From contig NC_134013.1 of assembly GCF_040712315.1 (NCBI RefSeq), positions 39,528,001 to 39,592,000 on the forward strand: a DNA stretch of 64,000 bases. Direction: 5' to 3'. This document shows, piece after piece, positions 1 through 12,934 of the stretch. The notes under the pieces were generated by a model that was not told the DNA's origin, did no database searches, and worked only from the letters and a program-made list of their open reading frames with translations. Positions within the stretch are counted from its first letter, which is position 1, and each line of letters starts with the position of its first letter. This DNA comes from Castanea sativa. Its lineage: Eukaryota; Streptophyta; Magnoliopsida; Fagales; Fagaceae. The position numbers and the translations under genes were made by a program.

Positions 1-347
1 TTAATATCCCACCTTTGCATGTGTGTGTCTATATATATATATATATGCTTTATCAAATTATTCTAGAAATCATAGTGTAAGTTGGTATTTGACTTCCATA
101 TTTTATTACTTTGCTAACATTAAATGTCATTTGAGGGGTATCCCACTGCCCTCTCAGATTTCTATGCTTAATGAATTTTATGGTCTCTGAATGCCTGTGT
201 TATGTTTATTGGGCATCCATATATCCTCTAATGCACTTATCTGTTTCTCTTTCTTATCTTACTTCCACCATCAACATTATTTGAGCAGTAATCCATAATC
301 TGTTATGTTCACTTGGTTCTCCCTTTGTCTTTTATTCTTTGTTGCAG

Positions 348-1514
348 CTGCAAATGTGTGTAATGTTGATTGCATATTAAATTGTGACCAAGAGTCCATC
401 TCTCTCTTTCTTCCAGATGCTGAAGCATATTTGCATCTTCCTACAGTGGTGAGTATGGAAGAGCTAAGACAGTAGGTCTTTTTGTTATTATTATTATTAT
501 TATTATTTATTATTTTTAATATTTGAAAACTAGTCTGCTTACTTTAGCTTTTTCTGGCCAGACGTCAAAATTGGACCGTTTTTCCTTATTAAGCAATCTC
601 CCTTTTGCGGTGAACTTTGCAAAGTTGAATCTTAGCAAAGGGAAGACACTTCTTGTTTGTTGCCATAACGGTAAAACTCTTTTAAATTTTCCTTGCCTAC
701 TAAATTTTACTTATTTACATGGGGTTAGATCTGCCAAGTGAAGGATGGATGTCCATGGACATGAAATCATTTAAATTAAGCCCACTTGTATTTTCTCATA
801 TTGTTTCAAATGATTTTAATCCCATTATATACAGCATTACATTTATAAACTAAAGAACATTATTTACTTGTTTCTTCAGTTATTAGTATTGTTTTGTTGT
901 GCTCTTCTTGTTATGTTATATTGTTGATGTTATTAATTTGGTCCAGACCCCATTTTCTGCAGTACTTGTCTTGTTTTAACTCAGCCCTTTCTGACATAGG
1001 AGCTACTTTCATGATCAAACCCTAATAAAATGGGATAGAACTATTTTGCTTACGTTGGCTTCCCAAAGGTGGTGAAAAAATTGTCTGCTAATATTTTCTT
1101 GTATCTTCATTTTCCAGGGGAAGATATAAGTGTGTGCGTTTGTCTTGCTATCTTGACGTCATTATTCAATGATGGAGGTCTGTTACGTTATCTTGCATCA
1201 AGTTTAATAGATTTTTACATTTACAACCAATTCCTTTTTGAGAGAAAATCTAATTATTTCACAAAACTGTTACTATCTTTTTCCATTTTTCCTGTATAAG
1301 TAGCTCTTTCATTAATAAAATTGAACTAAAACATTTGTTAGCTATGAAACCCAATGGGCATTGAACACAGATTTTTTATTTAATAAAGAGTATTTTATTG
1401 GTAAGTTTACACATGCACAGTGAGTTTGAAATCACGACTTTACCCTCACCTCTTATTGAAGAGGAGGTGCTGTTCGAGCTAGAGCTCATTGGCGGCATTG
1501 AACATAGTTGTAAA

Positions 1515-1545
<31 letters not shown>

Positions 1546-2643
1546 GGTGGAGCTCATTGGCTGCATCGAAGACTGTTGCAAATACATATTGAATGGTACC
1601 TTTAGTAGATAGTGTGAATTCTTCTTTTTCTCTGAAAGAGCTGTCTGGAATTGCCCAGCCAAAGTTCATGGTTGAAGGGAAATTTTGGTTGGTACAATCT
1701 GGACGTGCAGAACATTTGGAGCAAATCACATTGATGTAGGAAAAATTGGGGAATTTGTTGATTAATAAGGTTATTGAATGTTTGAGCATAGAGGCTCATT
1801 GGGCTTTTTGGTTCTTTTCTTCCTCATGTTCTCTTCTTTCTTTCCTCTCTTCTTTTTCTTTTCTTTCTCTAAGTTACTGTTCACGGTACTGTTTATACTG
1901 CCCCTGTACACCATAAAACTTATCTAATTCTTCTTCTTTACAGCCCCGAAACAAGCATTTCTTTTACTTATCAAAATCCTAAATCTCCACATACTTTCTC
2001 CCGCCAAATAGCCATCAAATAAGTCATCAAACCACCTTTTAATTCCAAACACAACGCCATAATCCTTTCTTCACTCTAAATCCTATTTTCACAAATCCTC
2101 CTAAATCTAAACCCACCGCAACCACACCTAGATAAATTCCCTATATTGTCCTATGCCACGCATCATTAAGAATAGCTTGTGAGAGGAGGTTGGTTTCAGA
2201 AGCATTGCATGAGTGGCAAATAGCCAAGTGTTGGATGCACGGTGCTTTTGTGGTTTTCCACACCCATTTCCTCTTTAGGTTAAAAGGGTGTAGACATACA
2301 GTAATAAGCAATGGCTGAGCTATAAGCAAATTTCCATGTTATAGGCATTCCAAGTGAGTGTCACCGTTTGAAACAAATAGTTGGGCTTAGGATGGCAAGA
2401 ATGGTATGGAGGATGGTGTCAGGGAGAGCGGAAGAGATGCAACTAAAATCTCAAATCCCTTAGTTCAAAGCAGAGTCACAGACCAATAATCCTTGTCCCT
2501 TGTAAACAGACATTTTTGTTCCAGTTTATACGAACCAAGTTACCAAATCCAATCCTTCAAACATATCTTGTTAGACTCATCATATGTCTTTTCTATTTCT
2601 TTAATAGTCTTAAATTAGTCAGATTGCATGTGTTGATTCATTT

Positions 2644-2677
<34 letters not shown>

Positions 2678-3067
2678 CACACACACATGATTGCATACTG
2701 ACAACATCTGATAATAAATGATTCTCTGTAATCTAGCTTATTGTCTTAAGCATGATTCTCTGTTTTATTGTTGAGACATCTTTTAAATCATCTAAATTTT
2801 CTTAATTCTCTTTGACTAACATCTGATAATAAATGATATTTGGAGTAAATGCTACCTCAATATACTGCAGTATTTTCTGAACTTCGTAATTTCATGTTAG
2901 GAACCTTTGACAATGGGAGATCCTTTAATGAAACACATATTACTAAATGGGAGATGCGAAGGCGACTTGTATATATCTGTAAATTTGCACCTAGTGCCCG
3001 GCCATCCAGAGGAAATTTGAAGCAAGTTTTTAGTTTTCTAACTGGTGGAAGAGTCAGTTCAGTTTGA
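348..3067 (+). CDS. RIT1: RIT1-like initiator tRNA A64 2'-O-ribosylphosphate transferase, 3' part
   Basis: Four exons join in frame: 348-448, 562-670, 1118-1177 and 2901-3067 (stop TGA at 3065). All have AG acceptors and GT donors with compatible phases (0, 1, 1). Seen: the first exon ends AEAYLHLPTV, the second carries SKGKTLLVCCHNG, the third opens GEDISVCVCLAIL and the fourth holds KWEMRRRLVYICKF and ARPSRGNLKQVF. This is the order found in the C-terminal, phosphatase-like domain of plant RIT1 proteins, recognised from memory. Family knowledge: RIT1 adds a phosphoribosyl group to A64 of initiator tRNA, which keeps it out of elongation. The N-terminal catalytic part lies upstream of the window. 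The 1.7-kb third intron holds CATA and GT microsatellites. No internal stop or frameshift is seen, so this is probably a live gene, though only its end can be judged. Confidence 0.85.
1515..1545. repeat. CATA tetranucleotide microsatellite
   Basis: About seven tandem CATA units lie within the third visible intron of the RIT1-like gene. They are flanked by an imperfect duplication of a ggagctcattgg motif (near 1480 and 1550). Confidence 0.85.
2645..2690. repeat. GT/AC microsatellite in a RIT1 intron
   Basis: A run of about 15 GT units passes directly into a short TATACACACACACA tract, so the locus can pair with itself. It lies about 210 bases before the last RIT1-like exon. Confidence 0.85.
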
Positions 3068-4231
3068 TGACAACCCCATCCATATGATTGCATACTGACA
3101 AGCAGGAATGTTTTCAATTCATCTCCAAAGCTTACAGATGTAGTTGCTTTGGTAAGTTATCAAAAAGGCTGACTTGGTTTGGATATCTAAACTTGATTGC
3201 TTCCTTGTAATTTAGGCCAATGCCCCAAAAAGTACCATGGGGAGAAAAAGATAGAAACATTTCAATTCAGTCGTATCAGAATATTGGATGGTTGAATTCA
3301 TATTGAATTATTTTTTGACGAAACATTTCACTGTTATTACGATGGCTTGTGTTGCAGTTGGAGCACATTTCTTGGAATTTATGTAGTATATAGGTTTTCA
3401 AGAAATCAAAGCGACAAATTTTTGCGACTTTTTTAACAACCATCGAGGTGTCATTTTATGATTATTATACAAAAGAAGAGTGATGTCAGTGGTAAAACAA
3501 CGGGACATCACTCAACTTGATTTTTTTTCCAATAGGAAGTTGGTTGGTGGGTTGTTTTGTTGCTGCTTGGAATTTAGTCAAGTTCAGTGCTAATCTCCAT
3601 CCGATAATTGTTTCTCCGCATTTTTCACAGGCTAAAATTTCCTGGTTTAACTCAAGGGGTCGCACTATTACCTGTAAAGGAGGCTTTGTTATGTTATTTT
3701 TCTTGCTAAATCTTACCGCACTTTATGCGTAAAATTTGAGCTGTGCCTTCATGACTAGGCTATTTGAATACTCTTTATAATTTGGCTTTAGTCGTTTAAA
3801 GCTCTATTTATTGATTTAATTTTACCTCCATACCTACTTTCCATGTATTTGGGCTTTGCCCTTTTAATGAAATTTCCATGCGCGGAGAAGGAACAAAAAG
3901 GTAAAAAAGCAAAGAGAGAAATTAGACTTTGAATCTAAAGACTAATAAAGGATGAAATTTGAATTTGCATTTAACTGGTGGAAGTAATATCTTTCTCTTA
4001 ATTATTGAAATTGGACCCCTAAAAGAAAGAGGAATGTCAATAATCATAGCATGCAGCTCGCCCGCTGTAGGGTTTTAGAGGGGGGCAAGAGCAGGATTTC
4101 ATTAACATTTTGCTTGGCCATGATTACTGATTAGATGGATGACATAATGTAAAGAAGAATGTACACAAAATAAGGGCGGTGCTTCTTGGCCCATATAATT
4201 CCGCTTTATAAAACCATTGATAACCAACTAA
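3068..4231. other. RIT1-like 3' flank, no gene seen
   Basis: The first few hundred bases after the stop are probably 3' UTR and terminator. The remainder is AT-rich. I see no exon-like conservation and no structured RNA. Confidence 0.5.
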
Positions 4232-4364
4232 TTGTTCGTTTGGATTGAGGGGAAGGAAGGAGAGTAGAGTAGAGTAGATTTAGCACAAAATTAGTTTATT
4301 TTTAGACAATACTACTTTACTCTTCTCTACTTTTCCTCATTTCTCCCTCTATCCAAATAGGCCA
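4232..4364. mobile_element. Tourist/PIF-Harbinger-like MITE, 133 bp
   Basis: Left end ttgttcgtttggat and the reverse complement of the right end, tggcctatttggat, match at most positions. Both sides carry TAA (4229-4231 and 4365-4367), the 3-bp duplication expected of PIF/Harbinger elements. The interior is purine-rich on the left and pyrimidine-rich on the right, so it can fold back. Its ends resemble those of the larger element at 55201-56570. A TAA duplication is weak in AT-rich DNA, so the support comes mainly from the TIRs. Confidence 0.55.
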
Positions 4365-5254
4365 TAAACGTCTTTTCCACATAAAGCAATATTATCTATG
4401 TTGCTCAAGACAAAGAAGAATAAAAAAAGAAATTGTAAACTCACTTTTTTAATTGTAATCGTGTAATATGATGTTAATCTTGCACATTTTTCCTTTAAAA
4501 TGCAATTCTTGACATTTTTTTTTAATCTTGCATAAAATGTAATAGAGAACGGAGTTAATTGTGTTTGCATTTTCATGGAGGTATCACCGTGGAATATTCA
4601 AGCCTTTGCCTATCATTTAAATATGTATGCGTGAGCACAAATTCAAAGTTAACAAATTATTTAATTAAACTTTTGGTAATTTAATAGTATTTTTTTTAAT
4701 TCCCTTTTTTTTTAAAGTTAAATTTTACTGTTTAACCATCTATAGCTTAAAATTGTTCTTGGTTGACATGCGTGTACAAAAAATAAATAAATAAATGTGT
4801 ATACGAAACACATAACATCAAGACTAATAGATTATTTCACTAAAAGTTTAGTAATTACATAATCTATTCTACAATTCAAATTTAAAGTTTAGTGTTCCAA
4901 CTTTTATAGCCTGGAATTGCTCTTGTTTGACACACACCAGCAATAAATAAATAAATGAATAAACAAATGAAAAGATAAATAAGATTTAACCAACCAACTC
5001 CATTAACTTTGTACTTGTACACGTAGTGAACAATCAAACAAGGAAAACTAGCGGCCTGAGTTTAAAGAGAATAGGGCCACCTCATGTCCAAATCCCACTT
5101 TTTAACTTGAAGGTAAAGTTAATAAATTGCACTTCTTAATTTAATATAAACATGTTTAAAAGTTTCTATATTCTTATACCTTTGGTTTTATTTATTTATT
5201 TTTAGAAAGTTTAAACCTATAAGTTTTTGGTGTAGGCGAGAATTGCCAGAGTAA
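4365..5254. other. AT-rich intergenic DNA, no gene seen
   Basis: No supported coding or RNA feature. Two similar blocks sit about 150 bases apart (near 4730-4790 and 4905-4960). Both read roughly tatagc-t-aaattg-tcttg-ttgaca followed by an aaataaataaat run, which suggests an old local duplication. Confidence 0.5.
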
Positions 5255-5527
5255 GTGATAAACCCCTTCTTAATATCACACTTTATCGATGTGGGATGAC
5301 TTAACAACACTGAGTATCTTTTTTTTTTGGAGAAACATACACACACATATAGGAGAAGGGGATGAGATAAAGGAATACACTTATACACCAACGCCAAAAC
5401 TGTATGCGGCAGTTAGTGTCGCAGAGCAGGTGATAAACCCCTTCTCAATATCACACCTTACCGATGTGGGACGACTCAATAACACTGAGTATATTTATTT
5501 ATGAGAAACACATACACATATATATGG
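5255..5527. repeat. Imperfect tandem duplication, period 175 bp
   Basis: A block opening gtgataaaccccttct (5255) recurs at 5430. Both copies continue through a near-identical aatatcacac...gatgtggga...aacactgagtat stretch and end in a gagaaaca-acaca-atata tract. The repeat looks like two copies of a short unit or fragments of a transposon end. No coding content. Confidence 0.8.
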
Positions 5528-8160
5528 AAGGGGTTTATCTCCGGAACCCACTTATTTTATTTTTGATAATGAATGATGCTGAGGGTATGAAAATGATCCC
5601 TGACCCTAAAAATTACACATATACCTGATATGTCATGAACTCAATATTTAGCCTTCATTATTATTATTTTTTAATAGAATCTTCATTATAATTTTAATGG
5701 ACGAAGAAATACCATTCCAACTAAATATATTTGATTTTAATTATTTTTACATAAAAAAGAAGAAGATTTTAATCGCGAAAAATCATGTAATTGTCTTGCT
5801 TGCATGTCCTGCTCCCTAGTCAAGTGAGTAAACGATTTAGATCTGAAAGTAAAGTATAGATAATGCATGGTATTGGTCAACCACAAAGACCACCTTGTAG
5901 AATCAGTTTCTAGATTTTTACTAAGCCAACTTAAAAATTAAAGGATCATGTGTCTTAATTTCTTTATTCGAGAACGATAAAGTTAATGGAAAAAAACACG
6001 TGTTATTAGAGGCATAAAAGAACATTTTAAATTGGTTAGGCTTGCAGGTTATAATGAACATTTATTAGTTAACAAACCTAACTAGGAATAGGATCACAAT
6101 GCGTGTATCACATAGTCGTGCCCACTTAAAACATTATTTTTTGGGATTGCCACTGTTTCAAATTTGGCTTTAAAAAAAAAAAAACCCTTAGAACCTTTAA
6201 GTACATGTGATTAGGCAGAGATACTGCACATGATACACATGCGTAAGAAAACATTTTAAAGAATAAAGAGTGTCGAGATGCTGGTCATTTTTTATTTTTA
6301 TTTTTATTTTTTGCGAGGTTGATGGCTTTGACTAAATTTTGAAATGTTAAAGCTTTTGATTTATTAGCCTTGTCCAAAGTTGGACAACCAAATGGTATGC
6401 CTCCACATTGTCTTCCAATTATAATTGTTTATTAAGCCACTAAACTGAAATTAGCACGCCTTACTTTAGACTTTAGCCTAACCTAGCCTAGAAGATTCTA
6501 CACACTTTTACTCCAAAAAAGAAAAAAAGAGCTAGCCTAGAACTAGAAGAGGCACTTCGGACTCAAAAAGTCACAACCATAAACTCTCTCTGTCCAATCA
6601 AATGGCTGAAGGGGCAACTTGATTCAAACCTGTATCTTAGTTTACGGCGAGAAATTAGGACCTCAATTGTCATCCATATGTTTCTCACCATAAAACACAC
6701 ATAAAATGATTTCGGGTAAGCTAATAGTAGACTGTCATTTTTAAGGTGGTTTGATTAATCATACATTCACTCACTGCCGATTGTGTGTTTCACGTGTATA
6801 ATTCAAAGCAAGTGATAATCTAGTAATCCATTTCCAATAAAATAAATGAGTGGTTGAGAACCGTATAATATATATATATATATATATATAGATAAATTTT
6901 AATTTTTTTAAAATACTAAGTATTTTTAACACACACATGAGAAGAGAGGAGAAAGTAAAAAAAAAAAAAAAGAAATTTACAGTGATATATATTCAAAATG
7001 ACATAACTTTTGGATACACAACACATGCTTTAAACCTCTTTAACTCATACTCATTTTTCAATATGGGATTAACATACTGTTTTTTCTTTATATATATATA
7101 TATATGTATATAATTTAATAGTTACAATTAAAGAAGATGATTTAAAGCCTGAATATCATAAGAGCACTAATGTAAGATATTGTAAAAAAGAAAAAAAAAT
7201 GTTATTTTGAATAATTTAATAGTTATAACAGATAAAAAGATTTAAACATTAAAAATTAATGTTATAAATATTTCAAAAAGTATCAATCAATTAAATTAAA
7301 AGACTCTTAGCAGAATTGTATATATTTGAGGAATCATTTTCAGATATATACTGAAGTTGCTCAACAAGAGAAATGATAATAACTTAAAAAAAAAAATCAA
7401 ACCAAGGCGTGATAGAAGTAGATATTAATGCATAAAAATTTAATTGAATATATGGGTAGCTCCAAAAGCAAAAAATAAAGATTTAGAAAGATTTATTTAG
7501 TCCATTTCTAGCGCATTTTACACTTTGTGTTAACTTAGACAAGTCTAACAAACTGACTTATTAATAATAACTACTTGCACGTACAATACCAAGATAAACA
7601 ATTACAGCACCTAAGAGGAGGAAAAACAATTGTAGGACTTCATCATGATTATAAAAAGAAAAAAAAAAAAAGAAGAGAAAAAAAAAAAGGAGAATAACAA
7701 TGATTTGTTTACCTAGGGTTGACAAGATACTTATATCATCGGCAATATGGATGATAAGATACTGAAATTATAACTAGTAATCATTTTAATATAATATAAT
7801 ATAAATATTGTTCATTACACTTCCACCTACTTATTTTTATACAAGATAGAAATTCTACTCTAACCTAATTTAAGTGTATATGTGTGTGAAGCTCTCTCCT
7901 GAAAACTTGAACCCCGGCCCTTATCCTCCACACCTCACAAGCACTTATAATTGTGGAGTGACCATCGTATCAAGGGTGTGCGGTAGTCACTTTTTTCCTT
8001 TAATTATGGTGTAGTTGTGTTTGCCATAAACACAATGTCCATCATACACTACAAAACTAATCAATGCCCTCTCCTTAACTATGGATATATAAGCACTTTT
8101 TAAAATTTTCATGACATTTAAAGGAAAAAAAAAAATCATATTATGTATGTTTTTTATTAT
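5528..8160. other. AT-rich intergenic DNA with TA microsatellites
   Basis: TA tracts lie at about 6871-6890 and 7091-7106, with A-rich tracts near 6958, 7655 and 7680. I see no exon-like sequence, no RNA gene and no transposon with definable ends. Confidence 0.5.
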
Positions 8161-8534
8161 TTTTTTGGGTAAACTATATATTTGGTCCCTATTTTTTACA
8201 TCATATTTCAATTTGGTTACTAACCTTTCAATTGTGTCAATTTGGTCCATAATATTTCAGTGTTGTGTCAATTTAGTCTCTGCTGTTATATCTTAGATGA
8301 AAATTGCTAACATAGTAAATGACCAAAATAAAATTTTAGTTTATTGTCACTTTAACGGAAGCTAATTTTTTATTTTAGATATTAAATACGTCATCAATTT
8401 TCATTCAAAAGATAATGACAGAGACTAAATTGATATGGTATTGAAAGGTTAGGGACCAAATTGATACAATTGAAAAGTTAGAGATCAAATTTAAATATGA
8501 TATATGGAATAGGGACCAAATATTTAGTTTACCT
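8161..8534. mobile_element. Short TIR element of the gggtaaac...tttggtccct family
   Basis: The left arm opens gggtaaactatatatttggt at 8167. The right arm, reverse-complemented, opens aggtaaactaaatatttggt. The arms remain similar for over 100 bases through tttcaatttgg, gtgtcaattt and gatgaaaatt motifs. The outer parts of the larger element at 53642-57172 carry the same arms. Candidate 9-bp duplications (ttttattat) are low complexity, so exact ends are uncertain. It is probably a non-autonomous Mutator-like element. Confidence 0.7.
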
Positions 8535-8640
8535 TTTTATTATTATTATTTTTTTACTTTTCTTTAAATTTGATAAAATTTTAAAATAAGGGTACGTTAT
8601 TATGACTTTTGAGTAGAGTTTGAAATATGCCTTTATATTA

Positions 8641-8685
8641 AAACCTCATTTTCACTCCTTTGTGTGTGTGTGTGTGTGTGTGTTT
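8641..8685. repeat. GT microsatellite
   Basis: About ten GT units lie between two inverted-repeat elements. Confidence 0.8.
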
Positions 8686-8756
8686 CTTCAAAATGTATAT
8701 ATAAACACACTAATAGTTAAAGGGGTTATATTGCACTAGCACGATGTAGCTAATGG

Positions 8757-9420
8757 GAAAAGCACAATTTATCCTTATAAGGATAAATTTCAAAACACAC
8801 CCTTAAAGTTTGGGGTACTTTGATTTTATGCTATGAAGTTTCAAAACTTACATTTCACCCTCTAAAGTTACATATCATTTTGATAGTAGCCCCTCCATTA
8901 ATGTTGTGGTGATGTGACTGTTAAGTGACACATCAGCTTGCCATGTGTGTAATGTTGGTCCGATAAAATAATGCCATGTGTATTTATAATGTCACGTCAT
9001 TAAATAGCTTAAAAATATTATATAAATTAAAATTTATACTAATTAAAGTTTAATTAAACAATTAATTTGGAAAAAAAAATTCAATTTGATTTAAACTTTA
9101 TTCCTCACCTTTTTTTTTCTTTTTATCATAAAATTATTATTGTTTAATAAAATTTTGGTACTTATTTAACTTTTATAAGATTTTTAAAGCTATTTAATGA
9201 TGCGGCATTATAAATACTCGTGATATTATTTCATTAGACCAACACTACACATGCAAGCTAACGTGTCACTTAAGGAACACATCAGCACAACCCTAATAGA
9301 GGGGGCTATTATCAAAATGATATGTAGCAGGTAAAATCCAATATTTTAGAAATTTTAGAGGTAAAAATTAAAAAACCCCCAAACTTCAATAGTATGTTTT
9401 GCAATTTACTCTTTTTATAA
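8757..9420. mobile_element. Long foldback (extended-TIR) element, about 660 bp
   Basis: The left half (gtttgggg near 8810, tacatatcattttgata near 8868, agtgacacatcagcttgc near 8925, aatgttggtc near 8951) reappears in reverse complement and the same order in the right half (near 9395, 9317, 9263 and 9235). The arms are about 250 bp each, around an AT-rich centre. No transposase is encoded. Long arms of this kind suit a non-autonomous Mutator-like or foldback element; the class is inferred. Confidence 0.75.
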
Positions 9421-12420
9421 TTAAAAACCTATTTTCTATATAACTTTTGTTAATTCGCTTTCCACGGCATTTGTAATTATAGATTGTTTCTTTTAAAAGA
9501 TGACAGACTCCTGCCACCTTTAATTTTTTCCGTATTGTGCAACTCTCTGGCTAGGCTCCACGAATGCAGACACTTGCTTCAAGTCTCCACGTGATTAAGG
9601 AGGGAATCAAGTTTTGCTTTTGTGCTTTTGGTAATTATGTAAAGGAATGTGTGTGTGTTTTTTTTTTTTTTGTTGAGAAAAAGATGTAAAGGAGTGTGTT
9701 GATATTGTTGTTTGGCTTGAAGATTTGCCTTTGTATTTTTTTTCCTTATTAACAAATTATGTACTTCAATAATAAATCAAAATTTTTTTTTCTATCTTTT
9801 AATAATAAAAAAAACCACATACATTTCTACCTTCTTTTAGTGAAAGAGTTTTTATTTTTTTTTTTTAAAAACCAATATAGATTCACACTTTTAGAATTTT
9901 TTTTTAAAAATGAATTAATCTATATATCACATATACATATCAAGAAAAAATAAGATAGGTTACAAGGTTGAGTCTGAAAATCAGCCTCTTCATAAAAAGA
10001 ATTAGGGGTAAGACAACTTATCAATCATCTTTCTCAAACCACACTATAATTACAACTTTGTACATTGGATACGAATTTAGTAATAAATAAAAAATGTGTC
10101 TCCCTAATTTTTTATATAATTATCAGGTTTCTCTGTCGTCTATAATCTTTCTTTAGAATTTTAGTTTGTAAAAAGTTTGGCCTGATAATTAGTTACATGG
10201 GTGCAATTGAACAATTTAGCTTTCAAATAGTAGCGAATCCAAGTTAGATATTTATAAAGAAAAGTTTCTCTCTAAACTTCTTATATATTTCTTTTTTGGA
10301 TATGAATTTTTAAAATTTGATTGATGAATTTCATGTTTCTTATGTTATTAACATACATATTAAATTTCGTTCAAATCAGATGTGATTTATTATTCGATCA
10401 ATAAACTTATTTTTTATACACAATTTTTGATCTCAAAAACTTTAAATTTTAATATTTGTTTAATGACATAGTAATTAATCTTTAATTTTTTTAAAATTTT
10501 GCAAATATGAATAATATAATAAGAACATGTAAACCGACAGTTAGATTTTCAAAACTTACACTCAATATATAGATATATGAGGAGTTTGAAGAGTTTCTCT
10601 TTAAACTAGTTTGATGAAAAATTTTGCTTATATTTATATTGTTGTAAAGATCATTTGTGCTTATGTAAAAGTTTGAAGGATACCAGTGGTTCTAGCGCCT
10701 TTTGTAGTGTTTGCGTATTGGTATTTGAGTCCCACAGACCCCCTTCTCCCTATTTACCCTTATACTTTTTAAATTTTTTTTTTTTAAAACGTGTGCTATT
10801 TAGAAACTTTAAGGGTGTTTGAGAGAGTAGTTTAAGTTATGTTGTTTAGGTGTTTTTGATATACATGTGAGTGAAAAAAGTGTGTAAAAATATATATAAT
10901 GTTATTTAAAATATATAAAAATGTGTTTATATATGCTTGCCAAACACTCCATAATCAGTGACTTGGTTTCTTTTTTCTTTTCTTCAGCATATAATCTCCT
11001 TGTTTCGTGCCCATTTTATTTTATCTTTGTATTTTTTATAAAATATTGTACTTGTGTCCAATCACAGACAAAAGTTTCCAATAAACAATAATGGCTAGTA
11101 AGCTTAGTCTGTGAAGTTTACAACTGGTGTCAGAATATTTTAAGAGAGTCTAGAACTTCTAGCTAGCTAGAAATAATATTACATTAGTCTTTACTCTTAG
11201 TAAAATATTTCCTTCAAAAATAAAAAATAAAACTCTTAAAAGGTAAGGTTTTTAATTGAAAGGAAATGTTTAAAGGTGGACTATCGTTATCGTGCATTCT
11301 ATTATTACTACTAGAAAGACAAAAATCAAAAGAACAAAATTCTATCGATGTGAAAAAAAGCTTAGTGGATCTAGTGTAATTACTATTACTGATGTATCAT
11401 TTTATCATATTTAATTATGTAAAAGGAAAATGGATAGAAAATCTATCAATTTATTAAAAAAAAAAAGTTGATGTTAGATAACTATGAGTAACCATAAGTG
11501 GCAGAATCAGAAACTATTTTCAAGGGACCCAAGCTAAATGCAAAAAAAATTTGTAAGTGAAAGAGTGTTTAATAATATACATACTATATAACATATGTTA
11601 TTGTTTCATATTTACTAAAATTTACATTAAGGTAATACTTTCATGTAATAACTTATTTAAAAGTCCATTGGGATAGATGATTAATGGACAATAACTTCTG
11701 TAAATTGAACGTTTTTCCTCTTAAAATATCTATAGCGGTAGATGATCACTCTTGCTTATAATTTTTTTATTCATCGAGCCCTGAACTTTATTAAATTGTA
11801 TTGATCATAATTAATTTTAAACATAATTTCGGGTAATATTTAATAATAATGATATAAATAATTATTTCATAATGAACTATAATTGAGGAACACGGATATC
11901 TATCAAAGAATGTAATCATACAAAAAAAAAAAAAAATCAAGCTTGTTGTTTTTCATAATCATAATTAAACCCAAATTCTAAAACAAAATAAAGTGAAAAA
12001 AATCAATAAAAGAGTCACATTAATTGTAAACTAGTTTGTAACCCATGTTATACATAGACATGTAATGAAAAAAGAAAAAGAAAAAGAAAAAAGAAAAAAG
12101 TACCTTAGAGTTTTTTCAAGAAGTAATGAAATGTAGATTTCACTTTGGATATAAAGCACAACTATCAGATGAAGATATAAGGTTTGAAGCAGATTGGCAG
12201 CAATTAGAAGCATATGATGGCATTTGTGTTAGTCTTTAAAGAACTATTACATCAGTTCATTTTTCTATGTGACACATATATAAACAATGAATGAGACACA
12301 AATAGATAGATATGATATTTGAACAATGAATGGGACAAACATTTTTGTAGGTTTCACATCTAAAGTATAGTTGAATATAATAAGTATTGTATTGAGATTA
12401 AAGCAGTGTCATTATTGTAA
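9421..12420. other. AT-rich intergenic DNA, no gene seen
   Basis: Only homopolymer tracts and short purine runs stand out (for example 12066-12100). No ORF above background shows a recognisable family. Confidence 0.5.
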
Positions 12421-12454
12421 TTTACCAAGATTTAAAAAGTTCAATTAGACACTT

Positions 12455-12546
12455 AGCGCAAAATTAAACTCTAATTAAAATTCAATTTAGATTCTAATTG
12501 AATTACTCTAATTGAAATTCAATTTGGATTCTAATTGAATTTTTTC
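12455..12546. repeat. Short minisatellite of an attcaattt...attctaattgaatt unit
   Basis: A unit of about 50 bases built from attcaatttagattctaa followed by ttgaatt occurs twice in tandem. Related scraps (attctaatttagaattg) recur near 17015. No function is apparent. Confidence 0.6.
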
Positions 12547-12900
12547 TAGAGTTTTGGCTATATATATATGAGAAGCATGGTAAAAACAGCCTAGCTCTTA
12601 AAAAAAAGTAAAACATAACCACTTAAATTAACAAATAAAACAAGAATAAAATCACACATTTCAAAGAAACCATAACACCTAATAATACATTCTAAAAAGA
12701 AAACAAAACGGGTTAATCAATCAAGACTGTAAAAAGGGGACCCATTTATGTGTTATTCGTGTTGCCACAAGCAACTTCTAGTCCAAAAACTAAAGCTATG
12801 ACACTTTCGTGAGAGAGTTAAAGGAAAGTGCTTTTGTGAGAGGGAAACCAAGGTTGTTAATGACTTTTTATTATAGGAGAAGAGTGGAATTTTTTTTTTC

Positions 12901-12934
<34 letters not shown>

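Noticed and set aside
2340..2460. Minus-strand text SSALPDTILHTILAIL resembling an F-box start
   Set aside because: A stop follows within about 15 codons and no continuing F-box or LRR sequence is found; it lies in an intron of the RIT1-like gene. Possibly a scrap, but unsupported.
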